This document shows, piece after piece, positions 9,056 through 15,692 of a stretch of 42,705 nucleotides of DNA. The notes under the pieces are model-generated. The model was not told the origin of the DNA, searched no databases, and worked only from the letters and a program-made list of their open reading frames with translations. Position numbers and translations under genes: made by a program. Within the stretch, counting starts at the first letter, position 1. Every line of letters begins with the position of its first letter. This DNA is from Paludibacteraceae bacterium (GTDB lineage: Bacteria; Bacteroidota; Bacteroidia; Bacteroidales; Paludibacteraceae). The DNA is taken from contig JAKSNF010000019.1 in assembly GCA_024400115.1 (NCBI GenBank), forward strand, positions 1 to 42,705, in the 5' to 3' direction.

Positions 9056-10057
9056 ATGAAAAAGTTTATTTTTGGTTTTTGGTTTTTGGCGTTTGGAGGC
9101 TGGTGTTTAGTATCTTGCCATCCTACAGCACAGCGATCCTACAGTGAGCAACGCGAACGGTCTTACAGCGTCAGCGGTCCTTTAGCGCAGCGGTCTAAAG
9201 TTGCTATCACCTCCACCACCCATCGTGGGTTCTTGTCTGCGTTGGGGTTGGATAGTTGTATTGTGATGGACTGTTCGAACACGCTCACGCCCGATGTGGA
9301 GCGGTTGGTGATGAGTGGGGCGAATCTTGTTTTTGTGACGAGTTACGGCACGCAAGAACCTGCATGGTGTAAGCAGGCGCGTAAGGCAGGACTGAGGCTG
9401 GTTGAGATTAACGAGTGGCAAGAACCGACTCCGCTCCAGCGTGCGGAGTGGATACGGGTCTTTGGTCGTGAGATGGGTTGCGAAGCGAAAGCGGACAGTA
9501 TCTACGCCTCCGTGGCTGCCAAGTATGACTCTCTTTGTCAACTATCTTTCAGCGACGCCCAACGGGCTAGCGGTCTTTCAGCACGAAGTGCGGTCATTCA
9601 GCGTAGCGGTCATTCAGCGCAGCGGTCAACAATCATGAGCGGCAGTTCCTTCCGTGGCACGTGGTATGTACCGAGTGGAACGACGTTTATGGGGGCACTC
9701 TTTAGGGATGCGGGGGCGCGATATAAGTACGCGGACAGCGATTATAAGGGCAGTATTCCGCTGACCATGGAGCAGGCGATAGTTGATTTTGCGGACAGTG
9801 CTGATGTGTGGGTAGGAGTAGATGTGCGTTCGTTGGCGGAACTTAGGGCGATGGACGAGCGTCATACGTGGTTTAAGGCGTATCGAGAAGGTCGGGTGTA
9901 TAATTTTTTGAATCGAACGGCTGCGGATGGGACGAATGATTTTTGGCAGCGGGGGGTAGTTCATCCGGAGGAGATATTAGAGGACTTGCTTCATGCCTTA
10001 TATCCCGATGTAGATCCCGAGTATGAGTTTGTGTATATGGGAGGAGTAGGGGAGTAG
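9056..10057 (+). CDS. BtuF-like periplasmic substrate-binding lipoprotein with translated repeat insertions
   Basis: This 333-residue protein has a signal peptide with a lipobox-like CLVSC, so a lipid-anchored periplasmic protein is likely. The body matches the helical-backbone metal-receptor family (Peripl_BP_2): VAITSTTHRGFLSALGLDS, VMSGANLVFVTSYG, a GTWYVPSGTTFMGALFRDAG block, MEQAIVDFADSADVWVG and FKAYREGRVYNFLNR. In Bacteroides B12 loci such a protein delivers corrinoid to BtuCD; no permease or ATPase gene follows here. Two stretches, about residues 22-46 and 164-190, are Ser/Arg/Gln-rich and encoded by short DNA repeats (9121-9194 and 9545-9626), apparently inserted in frame. The stop codon lies inside a GGAGTAGAG repeat. 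The family call is good; B12 as ligand is inferred from the operon. Confidence 0.78.
   Translation: MKKFIFGFWFLAFGGWCLVSCHPTAQRSYSEQRERSYSVSGPLAQRSKVAITSTTHRGFLSALGLDSCIVMDCSNTLTPDVERLVMSGANLVFVTSYGTQEPAWCKQARKAGLRLVEINEWQEPTPLQRAEWIRVFGREMGCEAKADSIYASVAAKYDSLCQLSFSDAQRASGLSARSAVIQRSGHSAQRSTIMSGSSFRGTWYVPSGTTFMGALFRDAGARYKYADSDYKGSIPLTMEQAIVDFADSADVWVGVDVRSLAELRAMDERHTWFKAYREGRVYNFLNRTAADGTNDFWQRGVVHPEEILEDLLHALYPDVDPEYEFVYMGGVGE
9121..9194 (+). repeat. In-frame short repeat cluster 1 within the BtuF-like gene
   Basis: About four imperfect units begin TCyTACAG or TCCTTTAGC and end GCGG (for example TCCTTTAGCGCAGCGG at 9179). They are translated as a low-complexity S/Q/R segment directly after the lipobox. 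Confidence 0.65.
9545..9626 (+). repeat. In-frame short repeat cluster 2 within the BtuF-like gene
   Basis: Four consecutive units of the pattern TCwTTCAGC...GCGG, the last two nearly identical (TCATTCAGCGTAGCGG, TCATTCAGCGCAGCGG). Two units hold small palindromes: GCCC-AAC-GGGC and GCAC-GAA-GTGC. They are translated as a Ser/Ala/Arg-rich loop in mid-protein. Confidence 0.7.
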
Positions 10058-10067
10058 AGGAGTAGGG
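10039..10067 (+). repeat. GGAGTAGAG-type short repeat over the BtuF-like stop codon
   Basis: Repeated GGAGTAG units span the last four codons and the TAG stop of the BtuF-like gene and continue about 10 bases past it. Same unit as at 9009 and 29947. Confidence 0.75.
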
Positions 10068-10133
10068 AAATGGGCTTTTTGTAAAAATAATATAGCAAAA
10101 TAGAAAAAAATGCCAAAAAAATGCACGTTCCTC

Positions 10134-10164
10134 TTTCATATGTCAATTTTTTTTCGTACCTTTG
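10134..10164 (+). promoter_or_regulatory. Probable promoter of gapA
   Basis: TACCTTTG at 10157-10164 fits the Bacteroidota -7 consensus TAnnTTTG. A weak -33-like TTTC lies about 20 bases upstream. The start codon is 63 bases downstream, leaving a short untranslated leader. Confidence 0.7.
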
Positions 10165-10215
10165 CATTCGCAAAGTGGCAATAATTATAATTAACCATAT
10201 AAAACAACAATTTAA

Positions 10216-11262
<1,047 letters not shown>

Positions 11263-11283
11263 TCCGCTGAGTCATAGCAAAAG

Positions 11284-11312
11284 AAAGAGCAGCCCGACGG
11301 GTTGCTCTTTTC
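11284..11312 (+). terminator. Rho-independent terminator of gapA
   Basis: AAAGAGCAGCCC, a 3-base loop, then GGGTTGCTCTTTT: a 12-bp stem (one wobble) ending in a T run, 22 bases after the gapA stop. Confidence 0.9.
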
Positions 11313-11314
11313 TA

Positions 11315-11356
11315 TTGTGGATGGTGCGCCCGAAGGGCTATTGTGGATGGTGGATG
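11315..11356. repeat. ATTGTGGATGG direct repeats with GCCC-GAA-GGGC palindrome
   Basis: Two copies of ATTGTGGATGGTG, about 25 bases apart, flank a small GCCC-GAA-GGGC palindrome. They fill the spacer between the gapA terminator and the rfbC stop. GGATGG units also occur on the other side of rfbC. Confidence 0.7.
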
Positions 11357-11357
11357 G

Positions 11358-11906
11358 TCAAAAAATAATGGGTAACTCCTTAAAGAGCGGATGTTTCTTG
11401 TCTTTCTCACTCAGAATGCGTTCTGATTCGGGAATACGCCAATCGATCTTTAGATTCGAATCGCTCAATAGCAAACCTCCATCGGCTTCGGGGTGATAGA
11501 GATTATCGCACTTATAGGTGAAGGTAGCCGTATCACTGAGCACCGAGAAACCATGCGCAAAACCCCTCGGAATAAAGAACTGGCGATGGTTCTCGCCACT
11601 TAACTCCACTGCATACCACTGTCCAAACGTTTTACTATCGTGACGCAGATCGACTGCCACATCCAGCACCTTACCTTGCGTACAACAAACCAACTTAGCC
11701 TGTGTATAGGGCGGACGCTGGAAATGCAAACCACGCACCACGCCATAGGACGAACAAGACTGATTATCTTGCACGAACTCCGCCGTTATACCGGCATCTA
11801 GATAACGCTGACGATTATACGTCTCTACAAAATAACCGCGTGCATCGCGGAAGACTTGCGGCTCTATAACGAGCAGACCTTCAATGGGAGTAGGGATGAT
11901 GTTCAT
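11358..11906 (-). CDS. rfbC: dTDP-4-dehydrorhamnose 3,5-epimerase
   Basis: This 182-residue protein has the full RmlC pattern: the start IIPTPIEGLLVIEPQVFRDA, RGYFVETYN, FVQDNQSCSSYGVVRGLHFQ with the catalytic His, KLVCCTQGKVLDVAVDLR, FIPRGFAHGFSVLSD and TFTYKCDNLYHPEADGG. It epimerises dTDP-4-keto-6-deoxyglucose at C3 and C5 in dTDP-L-rhamnose synthesis, which feeds surface polysaccharide. It follows rnhA on the same strand after a 54-base spacer made entirely of short repeats. rfbD, the next enzyme of the pathway, is divergently transcribed on the far side of tRNA-Arg; rfbA and rfbB are not in the window. Confidence 0.96.
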   Translation of the reverse strand: MNIIPTPIEGLLVIEPQVFRDARGYFVETYNRQRYLDAGITAEFVQDNQSCSSYGVVRGLHFQRPPYTQAKLVCCTQGKVLDVAVDLRHDSKTFGQWYAVELSGENHRQFFIPRGFAHGFSVLSDTATFTYKCDNLYHPEADGGLLLSDSNLKIDWRIPESERILSEKDKKHPLFKELPIIF

Positions 11907-11907
11907 A

Positions 11908-11960
11908 TTGGTGTCTATTGTTTGGTGTCTATTGTTTGGTGGATAGTGGATGGTGGATGG
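11908..11960. repeat. Tandem 14-bp repeat and GGATGGT repeat in the rfbC leader
   Basis: On the + strand TTGGTGTCTATTGT occurs twice in tandem (11908-11921, 11922-11935), then a partial third copy, then GGATAGTGGATGGTGGATGG. The tract covers the whole rnhA-rfbC spacer and touches the rfbC start codon. Confidence 0.85.
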
Positions 11961-12398
11961 TTATTTACGGCCGTAATCGGCAGGAATCTCGCCCCAATGG
12001 TCCGTGTCCCACTTGCGAATCTCGGTTGTCCATGTGTTTTCGCGAAGCCATTTCTCGGCAGAACGAATCATAAGGAGCAAGTCGGCATTATTATTAGTGA
12101 AATCCAGTTTGGTATTGGCTTTCTTCTTCCTTACCCACGCTAATGCCGTGACGCTATCGGTATAGAGTATCCACGGCAGTTTGTACTTCTTGAGATATGC
12201 CAAACCGAGCACCAAAGCGAGGAACTCGCCGATGTTATTGGTAGCGTTTGGGAACGGACCTCGATGAAAAACCTCCGTACCCGTATCCGCTATCACTCCT
12301 CGGAACTCCATCACGCCGGGGTTACCGCTGCAAGCAGCATCTACCGCCAGGGCGGGGTATTGGGGAGTGTTTTCAAAAAGCGTTTGCGTTGTAGGCAT
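11961..12398 (-). CDS. rnhA: Ribonuclease HI family protein
   Basis: This protein is 145 residues from the ATG at 12398; an upstream in-frame start lies inside the tRNA-Arg gene and is rejected. The RNase H fold is recognisable: VDAACSGNPGVMEFRGVI (first catalytic Asp and the C-x-G-N-P-G motif), NNIGEFLALVLGL (catalytic Glu), ILYTDSVTALAWV (second Asp) and a late Asp in KWDTDHWGEIPADYGRK. It cleaves RNA in RNA-DNA hybrids. The tail WGEIPADYGRK is the compact form common in Bacteroidota. It lies 15 bases downstream of tRNA-Arg on the same strand, so it is probably read from the tRNA promoter, together with rfbC. Confidence 0.93.
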   Translation of the reverse strand: MPTTQTLFENTPQYPALAVDAACSGNPGVMEFRGVIADTGTEVFHRGPFPNATNNIGEFLALVLGLAYLKKYKLPWILYTDSVTALAWVRKKKANTKLDFTNNNADLLLMIRSAEKWLRENTWTTEIRKWDTDHWGEIPADYGRK

Positions 12399-12413
12399 AA
12401 GAATGTGTTTTTG

Positions 12414-12485
12414 TAGTCCCACCGAGAATCGAACTCGGATCTAAGGTTTAGGAAACCCGTATTCTATCCATTGAACTATGGGACC
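12414..12485 (-). tRNA. tRNA-Arg (anticodon CCT)
   Basis: A 72-base cloverleaf on the minus strand. The acceptor stem is GGTCCCA/TGGGACT, the D arm has AATGGATA, the anticodon loop is TTCCTAA with CCT, and the T arm is CCGAG-TTCGATT-CTCGG. CCA is not encoded. A good promoter lies just upstream on the same strand. Confidence 0.95.
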
Positions 12486-12503
12486 GAACCGCTAAAACGG
12501 GTG

Positions 12504-12535
12504 CAAAGATACGACTTTTTTTTGAAATTACCAAA
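12504..12535 (-). promoter_or_regulatory. Promoter of tRNA-Arg / rnhA / rfbC
   Basis: Minus-strand TTTG (12532-12535), 20 bases, TATCTTTG (12504-12511): an exact Bacteroidota promoter, 18 bases upstream of the tRNA 5' end. Confidence 0.88.
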
Positions 12536-12539
12536 TTTA

Positions 12540-12571
12540 TTTGCATATGTGCGAAAAAAGTTGTAATTTTG
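12540..12571 (+). promoter_or_regulatory. Promoter of rfbD
   Basis: TTTG (12540-12543), 20 bases, TAATTTTG (12564-12571): a full consensus promoter, 21 bases before the rfbD start. It is back-to-back with the tRNA-Arg promoter. Confidence 0.87.
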
Positions 12572-12592
12572 CACCATAAAAACATTAAATAT

Positions 12593-13480
12593 ATGAATAT
12601 TCTTATTACCGGAGCCAATGGTCAGTTGGGAAACGAGATGCGTGACCTCAGCGTTCAGCACCCCTCCCACACCTATTTCTTCTCAGACATAACGGAGCCT
12701 GCTGCTTCATCAGCCTCTCAGCCTGTCAGCCTTGTTACTCACATCCTTGACATTACGGACAGAGCCGCTCTTGAAGCTTTTGTTGGTGCTAATAAGATTG
12801 ACCTCATCGTTAATTGCGCCGCATACACGAACGTTGATAAAGCTGAAGAGGACGAAGCTACCGCCCGTCTGATTAATGCACTTGCTGTAGAGAATATAGG
12901 TTCTTTGGGAACTAAGGTCATTCATATATCCACCGATTATGTCTTCTTAGGCGAAGGTTCCGTGCCTTGCAAGGAGAGCGATCCGGTTAATCCGCAGACT
13001 GCTTATGGTCGCACTAAGTTAGAAGGCGAACAACGCCTGCTTGCCGTCAATCCCGAAGCTGTTATCCTTCGTACCGCTTGGCTCTATTCGCCTTACGGCA
13101 ATAATTTCGTTAAGACCATGCTGCGCCTCGGTAAGGAGCGCGACGAACTGCGCGTAGTCAATGACCAGATAGGTACACCCACGTACGCTGCCGACCTCGC
13201 TGCCGCTATCTTTGCCGTCATTGAGGCTTCCGTATGGCAAGCCGGTATCTACCATTTCACCAATGAGGGTGTCTGCTCGTGGTATGACTTCACCGTTGAG
13301 ATTCTGCGCCAAGCAGGAGTCGAATGTCAAGTGACGCCAATCCTTTCCAGCGAATATCAGTACAAAACGCCCCGCCCTCATTATAGCGTTTTAGATAAGA
13401 CTAAAATCAAGACCACCTTCGGCATTACTATTCCCGAATGGGAAGATGGGTTGAAGAGATGTTTAATGTGTAATATGTGA
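12593..13480 (+). CDS. rfbD: dTDP-4-dehydrorhamnose reductase
   Basis: This 295-residue RmlD/SDR-family protein starts at ATG 12593 (MNILITGANGQLGNEM). An upstream in-frame TTG at 12569 lies within the promoter and is rejected. Visible motifs are the N-terminal GxxGxxG dinucleotide site, VNCAAYTNVDKAEEDE, ISTDYVFLGEG with the active-site Tyr, TAYGRTKLEGEQ with the YxxxK motif, and VVNDQIGTPTYAADLA. It reduces dTDP-4-keto-L-rhamnose to dTDP-L-rhamnose, the step after RfbC. Its own promoter is divergent from the tRNA-Arg/rnhA/rfbC unit. The DUF2461 gene begins 7 bases after its stop, so the two are probably co-transcribed. Confidence 0.96.
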   Translation: MNILITGANGQLGNEMRDLSVQHPSHTYFFSDITEPAASSASQPVSLVTHILDITDRAALEAFVGANKIDLIVNCAAYTNVDKAEEDEATARLINALAVENIGSLGTKVIHISTDYVFLGEGSVPCKESDPVNPQTAYGRTKLEGEQRLLAVNPEAVILRTAWLYSPYGNNFVKTMLRLGKERDELRVVNDQIGTPTYAADLAAAIFAVIEASVWQAGIYHFTNEGVCSWYDFTVEILRQAGVECQVTPILSSEYQYKTPRPHYSVLDKTKIKTTFGITIPEWEDGLKRCLMCNM

Positions 13481-13487
13481 TGTGCTT

Positions 13488-14147
13488 ATGCGCGATACGT
13501 TAGCATTCTTAACGGAACTGAGTTACCACAACGACCGTGAGTGGTTCACTGCCCACAAAGACTGGTACGTGGCTTGTCATAAACGCTTTGAGGCATTGAC
13601 AGCGGAGTATATCCGTCGGTTGTCCCTTCTTGACCCGAGTATGGCTAACCTGCAACCCAAAGACTGTATCTGGCGTATCTATCGGGATGTGCGTTTCAGT
13701 TTGGATAAGCGTCCGTATAAGGAGTGGTTCGGCACTTTCCCTGCTCCGGGTGGAGGCAAACATAGTCCGCAGGGCGGTTATTATTTACATATACAGCCCG
13801 GGCATAGTATGTTTGCTGCCGGTATATGGTGCCCTGAACCGGATTTGCTCAAGACGCTTCGCCGCGAGATAGAGGCGAACTATGACGAGGTGGAGGAGAT
13901 TATGTCCAAACGCAGTTTTAAACGTTACTTCACAGATTTTGATAAGGAGTGGTCGCTCAAGAAAGTGCCGGCAGGTTTTGACCCGAATTTCGTTCATGCC
14001 GATTGGCTCAAACTGAAAGCGTTCACTGTTTCCACGCCTTTGACGGATGAGGAAGTGTGCGCGCCCGACTTCATGAACCATTTGATGGATATTGCCAAAG
14101 CCGCCAAACCCATCAACGACTTCCTCAATTACACTTTTACGCTTTAA
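13488..14147 (+). CDS. DUF2461 (TIGR02453) family protein
   Basis: This protein is 219 residues from ATG 13488; a GTG two codons upstream is possible. It matches the DUF2461 pattern along its whole length: FLTELSYHNDREWFTAHKDWY near the start, IWRIYRDVRFSLDKRPYKEWFGTFPAPGG in the middle, GGYYLHIQPGHSMFAAGIW, and FVHADWLKLKAFTVSTPLTDEEV near the end. No signal peptide or membrane segment is visible, so it is probably cytoplasmic. No biochemical function is established for this family as far as I know. It lies 7 bases after rfbD and is likely co-transcribed, which does not by itself link it to rhamnose synthesis. Confidence 0.9.
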   Translation: MRDTLAFLTELSYHNDREWFTAHKDWYVACHKRFEALTAEYIRRLSLLDPSMANLQPKDCIWRIYRDVRFSLDKRPYKEWFGTFPAPGGGKHSPQGGYYLHIQPGHSMFAAGIWCPEPDLLKTLRREIEANYDEVEEIMSKRSFKRYFTDFDKEWSLKKVPAGFDPNFVHADWLKLKAFTVSTPLTDEEVCAPDFMNHLMDIAKAAKPINDFLNYTFTL

Positions 14148-14242
14148 GATAATAAGCAGTCTTTTTGTTTGGTTAGCGGACGCGTCACTACAGGCGAGGG
14201 CTATTATCGCAGAGGTCTTTCCTCCGAAATGAAGTCTCTATT

Positions 14243-14292
14243 TTATTCAATTTAAACGCTGTATTGAATAAATTTTGCTTTTTTTATTCAAT
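14243..14292. promoter_or_regulatory. Triple TTTATTCAAT boxes, candidate operator
   Basis: TTTATTCAAT (14243-14252) and its exact complement ATTGAATAAA (14264-14273) form a 10-bp inverted repeat with an 11-base spacer. A third TTTATTCAAT (14283-14292) lies 4 bases before the -33 element of the ATPase promoter. This looks like a regulator binding region. Confidence 0.55.
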
Positions 14293-14296
14293 ATAC

Positions 14297-14327
14297 TTGC
14301 ATATATTGATTATTTTTTGTACCTTTG
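14297..14327 (+). promoter_or_regulatory. Promoter of the AAA/DUF4143 ATPase gene
   Basis: TTG (14297-14299), 20 bases, TACCTTTG (14320-14327), 20 bases before the ATG at 14348. Confidence 0.85.
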
Positions 14328-14347
14328 CAGCCAAAATTGAAATAGAT

Positions 14348-15592
14348 ATGAGAACAATTATCCAAGCCCAACGAGCCGAGCGTGATAAATTAATGGCTCT
14401 ACCGTATTTATCCAGACAAAACCAAATTGCAAGTCAGGAGGTTCTGAAAAGCCCTTATATAAAGTTGATTACCGGTCCGCGTCGAGCTGGGAAGTCTGTA
14501 TATGCGCTCTTATTATTACGTAATGAGAATTGTGCCTATCTGAATTTTGATGATAAGAATCTCTTAGACAAGTGGGATGAGGATTTAGTAATGGCAATCT
14601 TGAACGAGGTTTATCCGGATTATAAGTATCTGCTTTTAGATGAAGTACAAAATTTACCGGACTGGGATTTATGGGTCAGTAAACTTTACCGCAATGGCTA
14701 TAATATGGTTATTACCGGTAGTAATGCCAAAATGCTATCTAGTGAAATGGCGACTGTATTAACGGGACGTTATCTACAGATTCAAATGCTCCCCTTTAGT
14801 TTATCGGAGTTATTTGCTTATAATGGTTTAGATATACATGCACTGTCGTTAGACACACAGACTCAAGCTATGATACTGGCAGATGATTATCTGCATAATG
14901 GCGGTTTTCCTGAAACGTTACAATCGCGTTCGCTCACGAAGAATTATTTGGGTACGTTGTATGATAGCATTATTTGGAAGGATATTGTGCAACGGCATCA
15001 TATCCGTAATACGGATGATTTATATAATTTAGCCGGTTACTTACTTTCTAATTTCTGTAATCCCTTTACTGCCAATGAGGTAACGGAAGAGTTGGGGATA
15101 AAGAGTGTAACAACTACGCAGAAATTCTGCGGTTATTTAGCTGAACCTTATTTATTCTTCTACCTACCTCGGTACAACAATAAACTCAAACTAATGAAGA
15201 AAGCACCACAAAAAGTATATGTGGTAGATAATGGGTTTATACAATCTTCTGCCTTTAATTTGAGTGAGAATTTAGGCCGTTTATTAGAGAATCAGGTCTT
15301 TATTGAATTGCTTCGTCGTGGATATGACGTAGAGAAAACGCTATTCTATTATCGTTCTCGTAATGATAAAGAGGTCGATTTTGTTACCCGTCAAGGTTCT
15401 AAGGTGGAGCGTCTCATTCAAGTTTGCTTTGATATGTCCGCACCCAAAACAGCTAAACGTGAGATTGACTCGCTCATTGAGTGCGCTGGAGAACTTGGTT
15501 GTAAAGACCTTTCCATTATTACGTTAAGTGATGAGAAAATATTGCAACAGGCGGGATACACCATATACGTGATACCTATTACAAAGTTTTAG
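14348..15592 (+). CDS. AAA-family ATPase with DUF4143 C-terminal domain
   Basis: This protein is 414 residues from ATG 14348; the open frame extends upstream through the promoter, so earlier starts are rejected. The N-terminal AAA_14 domain has Walker A ITGPRRAGKSVY (about residue 42), Walker B YKYLLLDEVQNLPDW (about 95), sensor-like MVITGSNAKMLSSEMATVLTGRY and PFSLSELF. The C-terminal half fits DUF4143: LRRGYDVEKTLFYYRSRNDKEVDFVTRQG, a nuclease-like D-x-E/K pattern, and LIQVCFDMSAPKTAKRE. Such proteins are common and multi-copy in Bacteroidota; roles in DNA metabolism have been suggested but are unproven. It is a single gene with its own promoter, candidate operator and a strong terminator. 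Confidence 0.9.
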   Translation: MRTIIQAQRAERDKLMALPYLSRQNQIASQEVLKSPYIKLITGPRRAGKSVYALLLLRNENCAYLNFDDKNLLDKWDEDLVMAILNEVYPDYKYLLLDEVQNLPDWDLWVSKLYRNGYNMVITGSNAKMLSSEMATVLTGRYLQIQMLPFSLSELFAYNGLDIHALSLDTQTQAMILADDYLHNGGFPETLQSRSLTKNYLGTLYDSIIWKDIVQRHHIRNTDDLYNLAGYLLSNFCNPFTANEVTEELGIKSVTTTQKFCGYLAEPYLFFYLPRYNNKLKLMKKAPQKVYVVDNGFIQSSAFNLSENLGRLLENQVFIELLRRGYDVEKTLFYYRSRNDKEVDFVTRQGSKVERLIQVCFDMSAPKTAKREIDSLIECAGELGCKDLSIITLSDEKILQQAGYTIYVIPITKF

Positions 15593-15607
15593 TTTTTCTT
15601 CATATAG

Positions 15608-15647
15608 AAAAATACGCCCCGTGCGAGGCACGAGGCGTATTTTTTTA
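15608..15647. terminator. Strong hairpin terminator, probably bidirectional
   Basis: AAAATACGCCcCGTGC, loop GAG, GCACGaGGCGTATTTTTTT: a long stem with A and T runs on both sides. It ends the ATPase gene on the + strand and may also stop the convergent giant gene. Confidence 0.88.
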
Positions 15648-15650
15648 TCC

Positions 15651-15690
15651 TCAACTCCCTCCTCCCTTTAGGGGGAGTCGGAGGGGGCTT
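15651..15690. repeat. G/C-rich imperfect palindrome next to the giant gene's stop codon
   Basis: ACTCCCTCCTCCC, loop TTTA, then a G-rich arm with GGGGGAGTCGGAGGGGG. It is an imperfect inverted repeat 2 bases beyond the stop of the 2254-residue gene. Similar palindromes appear as dispersed intergenic elements in other Bacteroidota, from memory. Confidence 0.55.
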
Positions 15691-15692
15691 CC

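Noticed and set aside
9056..10057. The BtuF-like gene as a pseudogene because of low-complexity insertions
   Set aside because: The frame is intact and the binding-protein motifs are preserved on both sides of each insertion.
12399..12422. N-terminal extension of rnhA by 8 codons
   Set aside because: The extended start lies within the tRNA-Arg gene; the ATG at 12398 is more plausible.
14264..14347. N-terminal extension of the AAA/DUF4143 ATPase with a hydrophobic leader
   Set aside because: The extension runs through a consensus promoter, so the apparent membrane segment is untranslated DNA.
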